Origin: Poriferisodalis sp965262965 | GTDB lineage: Bacteria; Actinomycetota; Acidimicrobiia; Acidimicrobiales; Poriferisodalaceae | Length of the DNA stretch: 64,000 nucleotides | Direction: 5' to 3' | Assembly (NCBI RefSeq): GCF_965262965.1 | Contig: NZ_OZ253573.1 | Coordinates: 1,178,001-1,242,000, forward strand | Shown here: positions 55,136 to 63,493 of the stretch, in pieces | Position numbering within the stretch: the stretch's first letter is position 1 | How the letters are laid out: each line of letters begins with the position of its first letter | Notes under the pieces: generated by a model | The model's database searches: none | What the model was told of the DNA's origin: nothing | Seen by the model: only the letters and a program-made list of their open reading frames with translations | Program-made: the position numbers and the translations under genes

Positions 55136-55209
55136 CGCCCCCGGCAGGACTCGAACCTGCAACCGGCGGGATAGAAGCCCGCTGCGCTGTCCAGTTGCGC
55201 CACGGGGGC
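55136..55209 (-). tRNA. tRNA-Arg(TCT)
   Basis: Acceptor arms GCCCCCG and CGGGGGC pair perfectly, with discriminator G. The anticodon loop is CTTCTAT (anticodon TCT), and the T-loop is TTCGAGT. CCA is not encoded. Confidence 0.95.
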
Positions 55210-55280
55210 CACGAGACCCCATGCTGCCACTGATATTGAGCTGCCCCACCGTCTTCGCGCAGCTTCGACGACCGGGAGTG

Positions 55281-56219
55281 CTACTGAGACGGCCAGCGAA
55301 GGATTCCGGTCTCGATTCTGCCGTCCGCTGAGTCGTAGTCGAGATCTCCGGGGAAGGCGATCCGATTCGGTCCCTCGTTGTCGAAGCGGATGCGGACATG
55401 CTCGTCATCAGCGGGTGTCCCCCGAGCCGCAGCTGCGACGGCATCTGCGATCGTGCTGAAACGGGCGAGACGGTGGAGCATGCCGATAGTGGGGGTCATC
55501 ATGACCATGTCGCCGGATTCATTGCGTCGGATCGCATCTGCTGGTCGGACCCACTGGTGGTCGACGGCTTCGTCGTTGTCGGCCAGCGGCACCTGCCCAT
55601 CGGGCATCGCCGTCAGGAAGAACCGGGTGTCATAGCGACGCGGCGGGCCCATCGGCGTCACCCAGCGCCCGATGAAATGGACATCGTTGCCGTCGAGAAG
55701 CAAGTCTTCGCTGCGCACTGTCTCGATGAAGTCACGGGTGCCGGCATTCACCTGGTCGCGATAGCCGGAGAATCGTGCCGTCACATCGGGTGGCGACAGG
55801 TCGATGATGCCCGACGGAAGATCCCTCAGATCCTCCACACCAGCGGGATCATCGTGGTGAGCCAGCAAGATGCCGGCTTCTTCGAAGGTCTCTCGCAGAG
55901 CTGCAACCCAGAACGCGATGCCGCCGCGGTCGATGCCGATCTGGTACGACGCCTCGGCGCCAGTGAGCCCTGACACGGTGGCATCGGCGAGCGCCGTTGC
56001 GTCGTGCGGGTCGACGGCGCCGCCGGGGTACACCCACATATCGCCCACGAAGATCGACCGAGCGTTGCGCTTCAGCATGAGCACGTGGGGATCGTCGTCG
56101 CCTGCGAGGATCATCACCGTCGCCGCGTCACGCACGGCGATTGCTTCAGGGTCATAGTCGCCGCCGGTCCCAGGCGACGCGGACCCCGTCGAAGCTCGAC
56201 GCTCGGATTGCTCGCTCAC
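55281..56219 (-). CDS. Nudix family hydrolase (NUDT19-like)
   Basis: A 312-residue protein with a divided Nudix domain. VRDAATVMILAGDDDPHVLMLKRN opens the fold, MWVYPGGAVDPHD supplies the first Gly, and the box continues after a 40-residue insertion as ALRETFEEAGILLA. Large NUDT7/NUDT19-type Nudix proteins, which act on CoA derivatives, have such insertions. The GTG at 56219 is chosen; the frame upstream overlaps the selenoprotein gene. The two genes run in the same direction with 73 bases between. Confidence 0.8.
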   Translation of the reverse strand: MSEQSERRASTGSASPGTGGDYDPEAIAVRDAATVMILAGDDDPHVLMLKRNARSIFVGDMWVYPGGAVDPHDATALADATVSGLTGAEASYQIGIDRGGIAFWVAALRETFEEAGILLAHHDDPAGVEDLRDLPSGIIDLSPPDVTARFSGYRDQVNAGTRDFIETVRSEDLLLDGNDVHFIGRWVTPMGPPRRYDTRFFLTAMPDGQVPLADNDEAVDHQWVRPADAIRRNESGDMVMMTPTIGMLHRLARFSTIADAVAAAARGTPADDEHVRIRFDNEGPNRIAFPGDLDYDSADGRIETGILRWPSQ

Positions 56220-56292
56220 TGGCGTCCCACTATCTTGCGACCCAGAAGCTGGAGATCCCGTCGATGGCGCAGGGCTCGACTCGGCGACCGAC

Positions 56293-57306
56293 TCAGAAGT
56301 CGATCCCCGCGCACACGAGGCACTCCTCGCCATCGTGGCTGGCCCGAGCCGCTGCCGCGTCCTCGTCGGTCTGGTATTGCGGCGTCGGATGCCGCGCGAC
56401 CCGATCGTCGTCGTACGCGAGGCTCTCGGCACTCGCCTTGTCGTCGGTCGGCACGGCGGAGGCGGGCAGCCCGTCCGCGGTCTTTGCGAAGCTGCCACCC
56501 GCCGGAGCGAACACTTTGTCCTTCCAGCGGTCCGAATCCGACCAGCGGTGGCGCAGATGCGCCATCGAGCCAGGTACCCGGAGGTTCTCGAACGCCGCAA
56601 AGGTCTCTCGCAGGATCGCGAGATTCAGCTTCGTATCGCGCGCCCGGCCGGACGTGTGCCCAAGCGGGTAGTCGAGAAACACCGCCCGTGGCGGCCAAGC
56701 AGCGCGGGTGATGTCCCGGACGCTCGACATCGACAGTGTCGGGATTCCCTCGGCCTCAATGGCTCGTGCGATCAGACCCACGGTCTGATGGCAGACCGGT
56801 CAGACCGGCACCAGCAGCACCGCGTCGAGCTCGTCCGCCTGGCAGCGCTTCACCAACTCGGGGATGAGCTCTTCGCGCACCCGTCGAGTGCTGTAGATGC
56901 CGCCCATGAGCGTGTAGGCGTTCGGTCCGAGCTCTCCGATCTCACCGGCGTCGCGCATCGAGCGGAGCGCATCGATCGGGAAGACGCAGTTGATGTCCGT
57001 GCGGGCATCGGTCACGTCGTAAGCGAAGTGTGTGGCGCGCAGCGCAGCGACGTCGACATCGGTAGGAATCGCTCGATAGGTCGCGTCGTCGCGGTAGTGG
57101 AACGCCGTCTGTCCGACCGAGTAGATGCCGCCCGTGGCGATCATTCCGATCCGGCATTCCGAGATCGGCCGTTCCAGCGGTGCCCACGCGGGCGGCTCTT
57201 CGCTGTGGAGCCATCGGTACTCGCCGTATCCCAGCCCTGCGTATTGGGCAGTGATACGCCCGATGTACTCGATCGGCGGTTGTCTTGGCCCGACGGTCTG
57301 TGTCAT
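56293..57306 (-). CDS. GrdB-like selenoprotein with in-frame TGA (Sec)
   Basis: A 337-codon gene of the glycine/sarcosine/betaine reductase selenoprotein B family. TGA at 56800-56802 is codon 169, in the context VPVUPVCHQTVGLIARA. The UxxC redox motif and the following IEAEGIPTLSMSS block match the family, and homology continues unbroken in the same frame to CLVCAGIDF at the end. Earlier blocks are IGMIATGGIYSVGQ, HFAYDVTDARTDINCVFPIDAL and LMGGIYSTRRV. A SECIS-like hairpin follows the TGA. The ATG at 57306 has GGAG five bases upstream. No other reductase subunits are nearby, so the role is probably not amino-acid fermentation. Standard gene callers would split it in two. Confidence 0.85.
56771..56799 (-). 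promoter_or_regulatory. Bacterial SECIS-like stem-loop after the Sec codon
   Basis: Ten bases after the TGA, the mRNA folds as ATCAGACC-GTG-GGTCTGAT, a perfect 8-bp stem with a 3-base loop whose first base is G, 18 bases from the TGA. This fits the known bacterial SECIS pattern (G in the first two loop positions, apical loop 16-37 nt from the TGA). An overlapping alternative stem (CGGTCTG/CAGACCG, 4-base loop) could compete. Confidence 0.7.
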
Positions 57307-57404
57307 CACGACTCCACGGTACGCGCTCGGCACTGAGCTTGGCACGAGAACACCCTGAAACCGGTAGCAACCCTGTGTCGCCCGTGGCATCCTTGACCAC
57401 TCTT

Positions 57405-57479
57405 GCGGGTCGTAGCTCAGTCGGTTAGAGCGCCAGTTTGTGGCACTGGAGGCCGGGGGTTCGATTCCCCTCGATCCGC
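57405..57479 (+). tRNA. tRNA-His(GTG)
   Basis: It carries the extra G at position -1 facing C73, the hallmark of tRNA-His. The anticodon loop TTTGTGG gives GTG, and the T-loop is TTCGATT. Acceptor arms CGGGTCG and CGATCCG pair with one G-T wobble. CCA is not encoded. Confidence 0.95.
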
Positions 57480-57504
57480 CCGCAGGCATCCGCCCGCACG
57501 ACAT

Positions 57505-57578
57505 GCGCCTCTAGCTCAATTTGGCAGAGCAACGGACTCTTAATCCGCAGGTTCTGGGTTCAAGTCCCAGGGGGCGTA
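57505..57578 (+). tRNA. tRNA-Lys(CTT)
   Basis: The anticodon loop CTCTTAA gives CTT, and the T-arm CTGGG-TTCAAGT-CCCAG is perfect. Acceptor arms GCGCCTC and GGGGCGT pair with two wobbles, discriminator A. It lies 25 bases after tRNA-His, and the two are probably cotranscribed. Confidence 0.93.
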
Positions 57579-57598
57579 CAAATCGGCAAGGCGGGCGA

Positions 57599-59302
57599 TC
57601 AAGAGCCCTTGCGGATGCTGACCGTGTGTATGCGTCCCGTATCCGCGGTGACGGACACGGTGTACCCGCGAACAGTGACGGAGTCGCCGTTTTCCAGCAG
57701 CGGGAACTCGTCGACGGTGCCATTGCCGCTGTCCCCCGCGACCTTGATCGGCAAGTCGCCTGCTCCCAATGAGGCGTCGACGGTGTAGACGAGCACGCCT
57801 TCGGCGGGAAGGCCCGCTGGGGTGATGCGCGTGCCGGCAGGGTCCGTGTAGGGCTGGACGGCGTCGAACCCGAGCCGGCGACGGCTCTCCACCACCAGCA
57901 CCTGATTGGACGTCAAGGGAACGACGGCCATGACCGTGCCGCCGCGGGGAGCAGCGACGGGGTCAAGCTCGACTGTGGCGGACGGCTCAGTGACGCAGAG
58001 CACCTCCTCGTCGTCGAGCCAACCCAGCTGCCATCGGCTCCACGCCAACATCTCTTCAAAGATCAGCGGCGATCCATACAACCGAGATGTCGTGCCGTCA
58101 GCATTTCGATGTGCTTCTTCGAGCTGGGGATCAGTTGCCGAGGCTTCGAAGTACGAAACGAGGTTCATGCGACCGAAGACGGTGCGCACCCAGACCCTGT
58201 CGCTCGCAATGTCCGAGCGTTGATGCTCGTTGTCGTAGGGGTAGAGATCGGTCAGGCCGAGCGTGTGACCGATCTCATGAGCCCCGGTCGATCCCCAGGG
58301 GCGCGGCCCCGTCTCGAGGCCCGCTCGAAAGATGTTGGCCACTGCCAGCTGCATCTCGGTGCTGTCGGCCGTATGGCTGCTGCGCGCCAGACCGCCGCCG
58401 AAATGGCTGCTCGGGAACACGATGAGAACGACGTCGGATCCGGCAAAGTCAAATCCCGGATCTGCCGCGGCGACGATCTCGCCGAAGAGGTCTCGCGTCT
58501 CGACGTCACGCGCTTCGCCGTGCTCATCCGGGGGCACTTCGGTGATGTAGTCGCCACGTGGATGGGCCAATCGCAGCCAGCCATGTCGCACCGTTGTCGT
58601 GATGTCAAGCTGGCCGTAGCTGACCACTTCGAGATAGCGCGTCATGAACGGCAAACCCCCTTCGGCCTCCTCCTCGGTGCTGTGGTTCGCCCCGAAATCG
58701 GGGAAGTCGGCGAAGAGAACGGCAATGCGCAACGATCCGACTGCCGGTGGCGCCCACGCAGGCAGCGGGAAACCTGCAGTCGTGAGCGACGTCGGGCCCG
58801 GAGGCATGCATGTCTGAGAGACGCCGACCGGCGCGCCGCTCACACCGGTGACGCGGATCTCCATGTCAACGAGTCGATTTCCCTCGTGGTTGAACGTTCC
58901 ATACGCAATGCGCTCGCCGTCTGGTGACCAGGCGGGTTCCACCTCCGGTCCCGGCGCGTTGGTCAGCTGGAAGGAGCGAATCCCGTCTACCTCAATGATG
59001 CGAATGTCGGACTCACGGTTATCGCCGCTCACATACGCAATCTGGGTGCCATCGGGCGACCATGCCAAGCCTGCGTTGTGCGCGCCGCCCGTCAGGATGC
59101 GCGCGTTGGTTCCGTCGATGTCCACGACGCCAAGTTGGTCGGACTTCACGTAGGCGATGCGCGTACCCTCAGGCGACCACCGGGGCGAGTAGAAGCGGCC
59201 GCTCGCGAGAGCTGTCCGGTTCCGGCCCGTGCATGCATCCATGGTCACGATCGATCTTGGTCCGCTGAGAATCCCGCCTGACTCCAAGACCTCACGTCCG
59301 GT
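57599..59302 (-). pseudogene. C-terminal part of a secreted propeller/metalloprotease, downstream of an amber codon
   Basis: This 567-codon stretch continues the frame of the gene at 59303-60838 after an in-frame TAG. It begins with more TolB/PD40 propeller repeats (PRWSPEGTRIAYV, LAWSPDGTQIAYVSG, PAWSPDGERIAYG). From about codon 190 it enters an M6-like (immune inhibitor A type) metalloprotease with HEIGHTLGLTDLYPY as the zinc motif and NLVSYFEAS downstream. An internal TTG at 59287 could restart translation but would give no signal peptide, so the protease would not be exported. It reads as the lost half of one 1,079-codon gene. Confidence 0.75.
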
Positions 59303-60838
59303 CTATCGACTGAAGACGATCTGGCTTCCGTCGGGCGACCACGACGGTGATTCGTCGAACACTTCGCCATTGGTCAACTGGGTATTGCCGCTCCCATCGA
59401 CATTCACCACGAAAATGAACGAGGTCCATGGTTCGGTGAAGAAGTTCGGGCGCGAGTACGCAATCTTTTTCCCGTCGGGAGACCATGCCGGTTCATCGAT
59501 GAAGGCGCCTCCGCCTAGCGCTGCGAGCACTCGGCGCTTCCCACTGCCGTCAGGGCGCGCCGCCCACAGCGCGCCCTGTTCTTGGAACGCGATGTATGTG
59601 CAGTCCGGTGACCAACTCGGCGCACCGGTGCTCGATGTAGGCCCGGCGATCCGCACGTCTTGGCCGCTGCTGGAGCCACCGCACGTGCCGGCTGGCAACA
59701 CGGTCGGCTCTCGGGTTGGCTCGTCGGTCGGCTCGGCCTCTCCGGTCGTCTCGCCAGCGAGATACGACTCGATCGCCGCTTGGGAGACGGCTGCATCACC
59801 GCCGAATACCGTCAGGCGCAGTTCGGTGACACCGTCAGCTTGACGAGCCGTGTCCAGAAACGTTGCTGTCTCGGACGGAATGGCTCCTGGATCGCTCAGC
59901 ACCAGCGACGCGCAACGTCGGGCCAGCAGCGGCGCCGCACTGAACGAGTCGAACGGCACCCGCGCGCGGGCTACGCCAACCTCAGCACCGCTGAAGCAGG
60001 TGCTGGCGGAGTGGTCACGCATGAAACTCGCCGTCATGGTGGCTGTGTCGTATCGAGTGGCTCCTGCCATGCGGCTGACGGCGATACCCAGTCCACTGAT
60101 GGAGTTCTCCACGGCCGGTGACAGCGCAGCAGTCCCGCCCATCAGCACGACATGGCGGATGCCCGACTCTTCCAAGTACGCCTCAACGCCTTCATCGAGA
60201 CGTGCATGCGGGCTCAACAGCACCGGGTGCTTGCCGTGAGCAGCCAGCGGCCCCGCTACGAGCGCATCGGCGAAGACTTCTCCGCTCGCCACGATCGCTG
60301 TCGTTCCGAAGTCGCCGAGCGTGCCGGGGCTACCAGTGCGACGCGCCACAGCGACCCCCGTTTCGTACTGGTCTGCACCGCCGACCCACTCGACTTCGAG
60401 TCCAGCCGATTCGAGCGCCGATGCGACGGACGGTGAGATTGAGCGCGACTCGGCGTCCTCCCCTGCGCTCACGATCAGCGCATTCGATGCCCCGACTCTG
60501 CGCAGGAACTCCTGCGCATCGGCTCGAAGCTCGGTGGGCGGCGTCATGAGCACGGGTGCATCAAGCCGTCCAGCAACCGAGGCTGCGACGACGGCCTCGT
60601 GCCAACTGAGTCCCGAGACCAGCACAACCGAGTCGAGACTGCCTCCTGCATCGGCGGCGACGGCCTCGGCGACCAGCAGCGATGTGGCGTACCTGTCGGT
60701 TCCCCCGTAGCGGGTGAGCGTGACTTCTGCGAGATCGGCGTCCACCGCGGCAGCTGCGACTGGCGCGAGCGCTGCGGCGCTGACACTCAACGCAAGCAGC
60801 ACGGCGGCACCAGCCGCGAGACGTCTCATGGTTCGCAT
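59303..60838 (-). CDS. Secreted cell-wall-binding repeat 2 protein with propeller repeats
   Basis: A 511-residue N-terminal part. A Sec signal peptide (RRLAAGAAVLLALSVSAAAL, cleavage near residue 31) is followed by three cell-wall-binding type 2 repeats, recognised by VTLTRYGGTDRYATSLLVAE, VEWVGGADQYETGVAVA and VSRMAGATRYDTATMTA with their VVLVSG/ALIVSAG/VVLMGGTAAL partners. A Pro/Thr/Glu linker leads to propeller repeats (PSWSPDCTYIAFQ, PAWSPDGKKIAYS, PSWSPDGSQIVFS). The frame stops at TAG 59303-59305 in the middle of a propeller blade and continues beyond, so the native protein was probably a wall-anchored protease. Confidence 0.82.
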   Translation of the reverse strand: MRTMRRLAAGAAVLLALSVSAAALAPVAAAAVDADLAEVTLTRYGGTDRYATSLLVAEAVAADAGGSLDSVVLVSGLSWHEAVVAASVAGRLDAPVLMTPPTELRADAQEFLRRVGASNALIVSAGEDAESRSISPSVASALESAGLEVEWVGGADQYETGVAVARRTGSPGTLGDFGTTAIVASGEVFADALVAGPLAAHGKHPVLLSPHARLDEGVEAYLEESGIRHVVLMGGTAALSPAVENSISGLGIAVSRMAGATRYDTATMTASFMRDHSASTCFSGAEVGVARARVPFDSFSAAPLLARRCASLVLSDPGAIPSETATFLDTARQADGVTELRLTVFGGDAAVSQAAIESYLAGETTGEAEPTDEPTREPTVLPAGTCGGSSSGQDVRIAGPTSSTGAPSWSPDCTYIAFQEQGALWAARPDGSGKRRVLAALGGGAFIDEPAWSPDGKKIAYSRPNFFTEPWTSFIFVVNVDGSGNTQLTNGEVFDESPSWSPDGSQIVFSR

Positions 60839-60864
60839 GAGGGTTTGCTTATCGCACTCCCGCC

Positions 60865-61431
60865 TTATGTGGGTGTCGGGGCGGTGGGCCAGTCGGGGAC
60901 GCCTTCGTCGCGCTGCACACCGGTGCTGTTGAGCAAACCGCTCACCATCCGGTAGCAGCCTGCCGCAGCGATGAGATGCACCATTTCGGCTTCGCTGAAG
61001 TGTGAAGCCGCCTCGGCCCAGGTGGCGTCGGAAACACAGTCGTCGGAGTAGAGGTCATCGACAACCTGCAGAAGGGCCGCCTCGGACGGCGTCCAGCGGC
61101 CCTCGGCAATCGGACGAGTGACCGCGTAGATCTCCTCGTCGGTCATGACCTCCGCGCGGGCGATCAACGTGTGCTGGCCGAACTCGTAGACGGACTGGCA
61201 GTTCCAGCCCATGCGCAGCACGGCAATCTCCACATCACGCCGGGACAGGTCGCCCTTGAACAGAATGGTTTGGGCGAATTCGCCGAACGCCTTGGAGATC
61301 GGGCGGCTGTGCGCGATGGTCGCAATGACATTGACGGCGTTGGCGAACGAGGACTCCATGACCTCACGGGCCCGTTCGGCCACCTTGGGAATCGGTTCGA
61401 GGCGAGGTGAGGTCGGTCGTGGCAAGTGCAT
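60865..61431 (-). CDS. Carboxymuconolactone decarboxylase / AhpD-fold protein
   Basis: A 188-residue all-helical AhpD-fold protein. The core GDLSRRDVEIAVLRMGWNCQSVYEFGQH (about residues 58-85) resembles the CMD motif in which a Cys and a His flank the active helix, but only one Cys (WNCQS) is present, so it is not a classical CxxC peroxidase. The start at 61431 is the first ATG giving a normal N terminus. It is divergent from another AhpD-like gene across 146 bases. Confidence 0.82.
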   Translation of the reverse strand: MHLPRPTSPRLEPIPKVAERAREVMESSFANAVNVIATIAHSRPISKAFGEFAQTILFKGDLSRRDVEIAVLRMGWNCQSVYEFGQHTLIARAEVMTDEEIYAVTRPIAEGRWTPSEAALLQVVDDLYSDDCVSDATWAEAASHFSEAEMVHLIAAAGCYRMVSGLLNSTGVQRDEGVPDWPTAPTPT

Positions 61432-61577
61432 CGCAAGGCAGTCCTCTCGTCGGCTCCATGAATGTAGGAGACACCGTCGACGCAAGCTGAAGTGTGAGCC
61501 GACACAGCTGGCGCCTGCCGCAGCGCAATCCGATACAGCTTCGGTGTACCGCAGCCTTCCGTGTTTAGGCTGCGAGC

Positions 61578-62147
61578 ATGACCGAGCGAGCCATCTCGAC
61601 ATTCCCCGTGCCCGCAATCGCCGACATTCCCGACGACTTGCGCGAGCGCATGGAGTTGATCCAATCCAAGACCGGCTTCGTGCCCAACGTGTTTCTCGCA
61701 CTGGCGCACCGGCCGGACGAGATGCGGGCCTTCATGGCGTACCACGACGCGCTGATGGAGGACCCGAGCGGGCTCACCAAGGCAGAGCGGGAGATGATCG
61801 TGGTGGCCACCAGCGGCGCCAACGACTGCATGTACTGCGTGGTGGCGCACGGCGCGATCCTGCGCATCCGTGCCAAGGACCCGTTCCTGGCCGATCAGCT
61901 CGCCGTGGACCCAGCCAAGGCCGACCTCACCGACCGGCAGCGGGCGATGATCGACTTTGCGCTGAAGATGTGCCGTGAGCCGGCGTCAGCGTCGACGGCC
62001 GATCACGAAGAGCTGCGGGCGCACGGTTTCAGCGACGACGACATCTGGGACATCGGCTCCATCACGGCACTGTTCGCCTTGTCGAACCGGATGGCACACC
62101 TGACTTCGATGCGACCCAACGACGAGTTCTTCACGATGGGCCGCTGA
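61578..62147 (+). CDS. Peroxidase-related AhpD-like protein
   Basis: A 189-residue protein of the uncharacterised peroxidase-related family. The redox motif CMYCVVAH lies at about residues 88-95 within TSGANDCMYCVVAHGAILR. FVPNVFLALAHRPDEMRAFMAYHDALM is the typical opening, and the ending has FALSNRMAHLTSMRPNDEFF. It probably reduces peroxides through its Cys pair. It shares the divergent intergenic region with the CMD-like gene. Confidence 0.92.
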   Translation: MTERAISTFPVPAIADIPDDLRERMELIQSKTGFVPNVFLALAHRPDEMRAFMAYHDALMEDPSGLTKAEREMIVVATSGANDCMYCVVAHGAILRIRAKDPFLADQLAVDPAKADLTDRQRAMIDFALKMCREPASASTADHEELRAHGFSDDDIWDIGSITALFALSNRMAHLTSMRPNDEFFTMGR

Positions 62148-62228
62148 CTGGTTCTGCCCACAGCAGTCGCACTTCGCGGCGGCGATCACCATCCCAGCCA
62201 CTCCCGGGCGACTGGTAGAACCCGAACC

Positions 62229-62660
62229 GTGGAGCCCAAAGCGCTGCCGGGTCCTGCCTCGGAGCGCATGTCCAAACAGCGGTCCCGTGACACGGGACCG
62301 GAACGGCTGGTCAGGTCAGCGCTGCACCGGCGAGGCTTGCGCTACTTCGTGCATCGGCGGCCATTACCGGAGGTGCGCCGGGAGGCCGACATCGTGTTCC
62401 CGCGCCTCCAGGTGGCCATCTTCGTGGACGGCTGCTTCTGGCACGGGTGCCCCGAGCACGGCACCAAACCCCGGCGCAATGCCGAGTACTGGGAGACCAA
62501 GATCGCCCGCAACCGAGCCCGCGACGCCGACACCGACGCACGCCTAGAGGCGGCCGGCTGGACGACCTTGCGCGTCTGGGAACACGAAGCGCCCGAAGAA
62601 GCAGCCGGCCAGATCGAACAACTCATCCGCGAACGCGCCCGCCGCCTCGCCAGTTCGTAA
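62229..62660 (+). CDS. vsr: Very short patch repair (Vsr-type) endonuclease
   Basis: A 143-residue mismatch endonuclease. The catalytic region shows READIVFPRLQVAIFVDGCFWHGCPEHGTKPR (summarised) with the Asp of ADIVF and the Zn-binding CFWHGC block, then the WETKIARNRARD helix and the C-terminal TTLRVWEHE. Vsr nicks T:G mismatches left by deamination of 5-methylcytosine. No cytosine methyltransferase adjoins it. The GTG at 62229 is used; an ATG at 62268 is possible. Confidence 0.92.
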   Translation: MEPKALPGPASERMSKQRSRDTGPERLVRSALHRRGLRYFVHRRPLPEVRREADIVFPRLQVAIFVDGCFWHGCPEHGTKPRRNAEYWETKIARNRARDADTDARLEAAGWTTLRVWEHEAPEEAAGQIEQLIRERARRLASS

Positions 62661-62904
62661 GAGGCCGCGCGGATAGGTGAGGCTTCACGCTGCGAGACCA
62701 CTTGTTTTCCGCTCTTGTTCGCTGCGCTCACGGTCCGCTCGGGCCACAGCTTCGCCAATCGGCTCAGCCCCTAAATCGCCGCTCCGAGCTACCAAGCGCC
62801 ACAAGTGCGCAAGACCGGCACGCCGATTCCCATCGCGGTTGAGCCGATCCGATTTACAGGCACGCCTACAATTGATCCTCAAGAGCAAGACCGAGGTTAT
62901 GCCG

Positions 62905-63114
62905 ATGCAGAATTTCACTGCTGTTGTCGAGCGTTGCCCCGACACCGGGTTCTTTGTCGGCTACGTCCCGGGGTTTCCGGGTGCGCACTCCCAGGGCGAG
63001 ACGCTGGAAGAGCTCAACGACAACCTCACCGAGGTCATCGCGATGATCCTCGAGGACGGTGCCCCGGCGATGGCGGGAGAGTTCGTCGGCACACAGGTCG
63101 TCGTGGTGGCTTGA
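62905..63114 (+). CDS. HicB-like antitoxin
   Basis: A 69-residue partial-RNase-H-fold antitoxin, MQNFTAVVERCPDTGFFVGYVPGFPGAHSQGET (described), followed by LEELNDNLTEVIAMIL, the typical short HicB form without a DNA-binding tail. The ATG at 62905 has GAGG eight bases upstream, better spaced than the one at 62899. The hicA toxin follows 15 bases later. The 244 bases before it hold no visible gene. Confidence 0.85.
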   Translation: MQNFTAVVERCPDTGFFVGYVPGFPGAHSQGETLEELNDNLTEVIAMILEDGAPAMAGEFVGTQVVVVA

Positions 63115-63129
63115 ACCCCCGTACCATCG

Positions 63130-63348
63130 GTGCCGATCCTCAAGCCGCGTGAGGTCGTCGCCGTCCTCACGGCACTGGAATTTGAGGAAGTTCGCCAGCG
63201 CGGCTCGCACAAGCGATTCCGCCATGCGGACGGACGGTCGACGACCGTGCCAATGCATCGCGGGCGAGACCTTTCCCCAATCTTGCTCCGATCCATCGCG
63301 CGAGATGTCGGGATGACGGTGCAGGAGTTCGTGGCGTATCGCCGATAG
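63130..63348 (+). CDS. HicA-like mRNA interferase toxin
   Basis: A 72-residue double-stranded-RNA-binding-fold toxin. It has the family pattern LKPREVVAVLTALEFEEVRQRGSHKRFRH with the catalytic His in GSHKRF, then a second His in TTVPMHRGRDL. The start is GTG. In contrast to the classical hicAB order, the antitoxin gene comes first, as in many actinobacterial versions. Confidence 0.88.
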   Translation: MPILKPREVVAVLTALEFEEVRQRGSHKRFRHADGRSTTVPMHRGRDLSPILLRSIARDVGMTVQEFVAYRR

Positions 63349-63493
63349 ACACGTCGGGCGCGGGCGCTGCGCTGAAGGTGCAATAGCTGTATTCGACTCC
63401 GAGCCAAATGTGCAATACAGCATGTGTAGAATCAGTATTTGAAGCTGTGTGAAATAGGCAATCACACGCGTGCAGAAGCGGTAATCTGCAACC

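Noticed and set aside
56800..56802. TGA as a simple nonsense mutation in the GrdB-like gene
   Set aside because: The codon sits at the Sec position of a UxxC motif and is followed by a SECIS-like stem, and there is no other damage in the gene. Sec is the better explanation.
57405..57578. Selenocysteine tRNA next to the selenoprotein gene
   Set aside because: The two tRNAs here read GTG (His) and CTT (Lys) and have normal 7-bp acceptor stems, unlike tRNA-Sec.
59303..59305. Possible reassignment or programmed readthrough of TAG, since two genes (57599-60838 and 48489-48936) contain in-frame TAG codons
   Set aside because: aroG, clpP, the LLM oxidoreductase and a Nudix gene all end normally at TAG with no homologous continuation, and one of the two interrupted genes also has a frameshift. 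Mutation is simpler.
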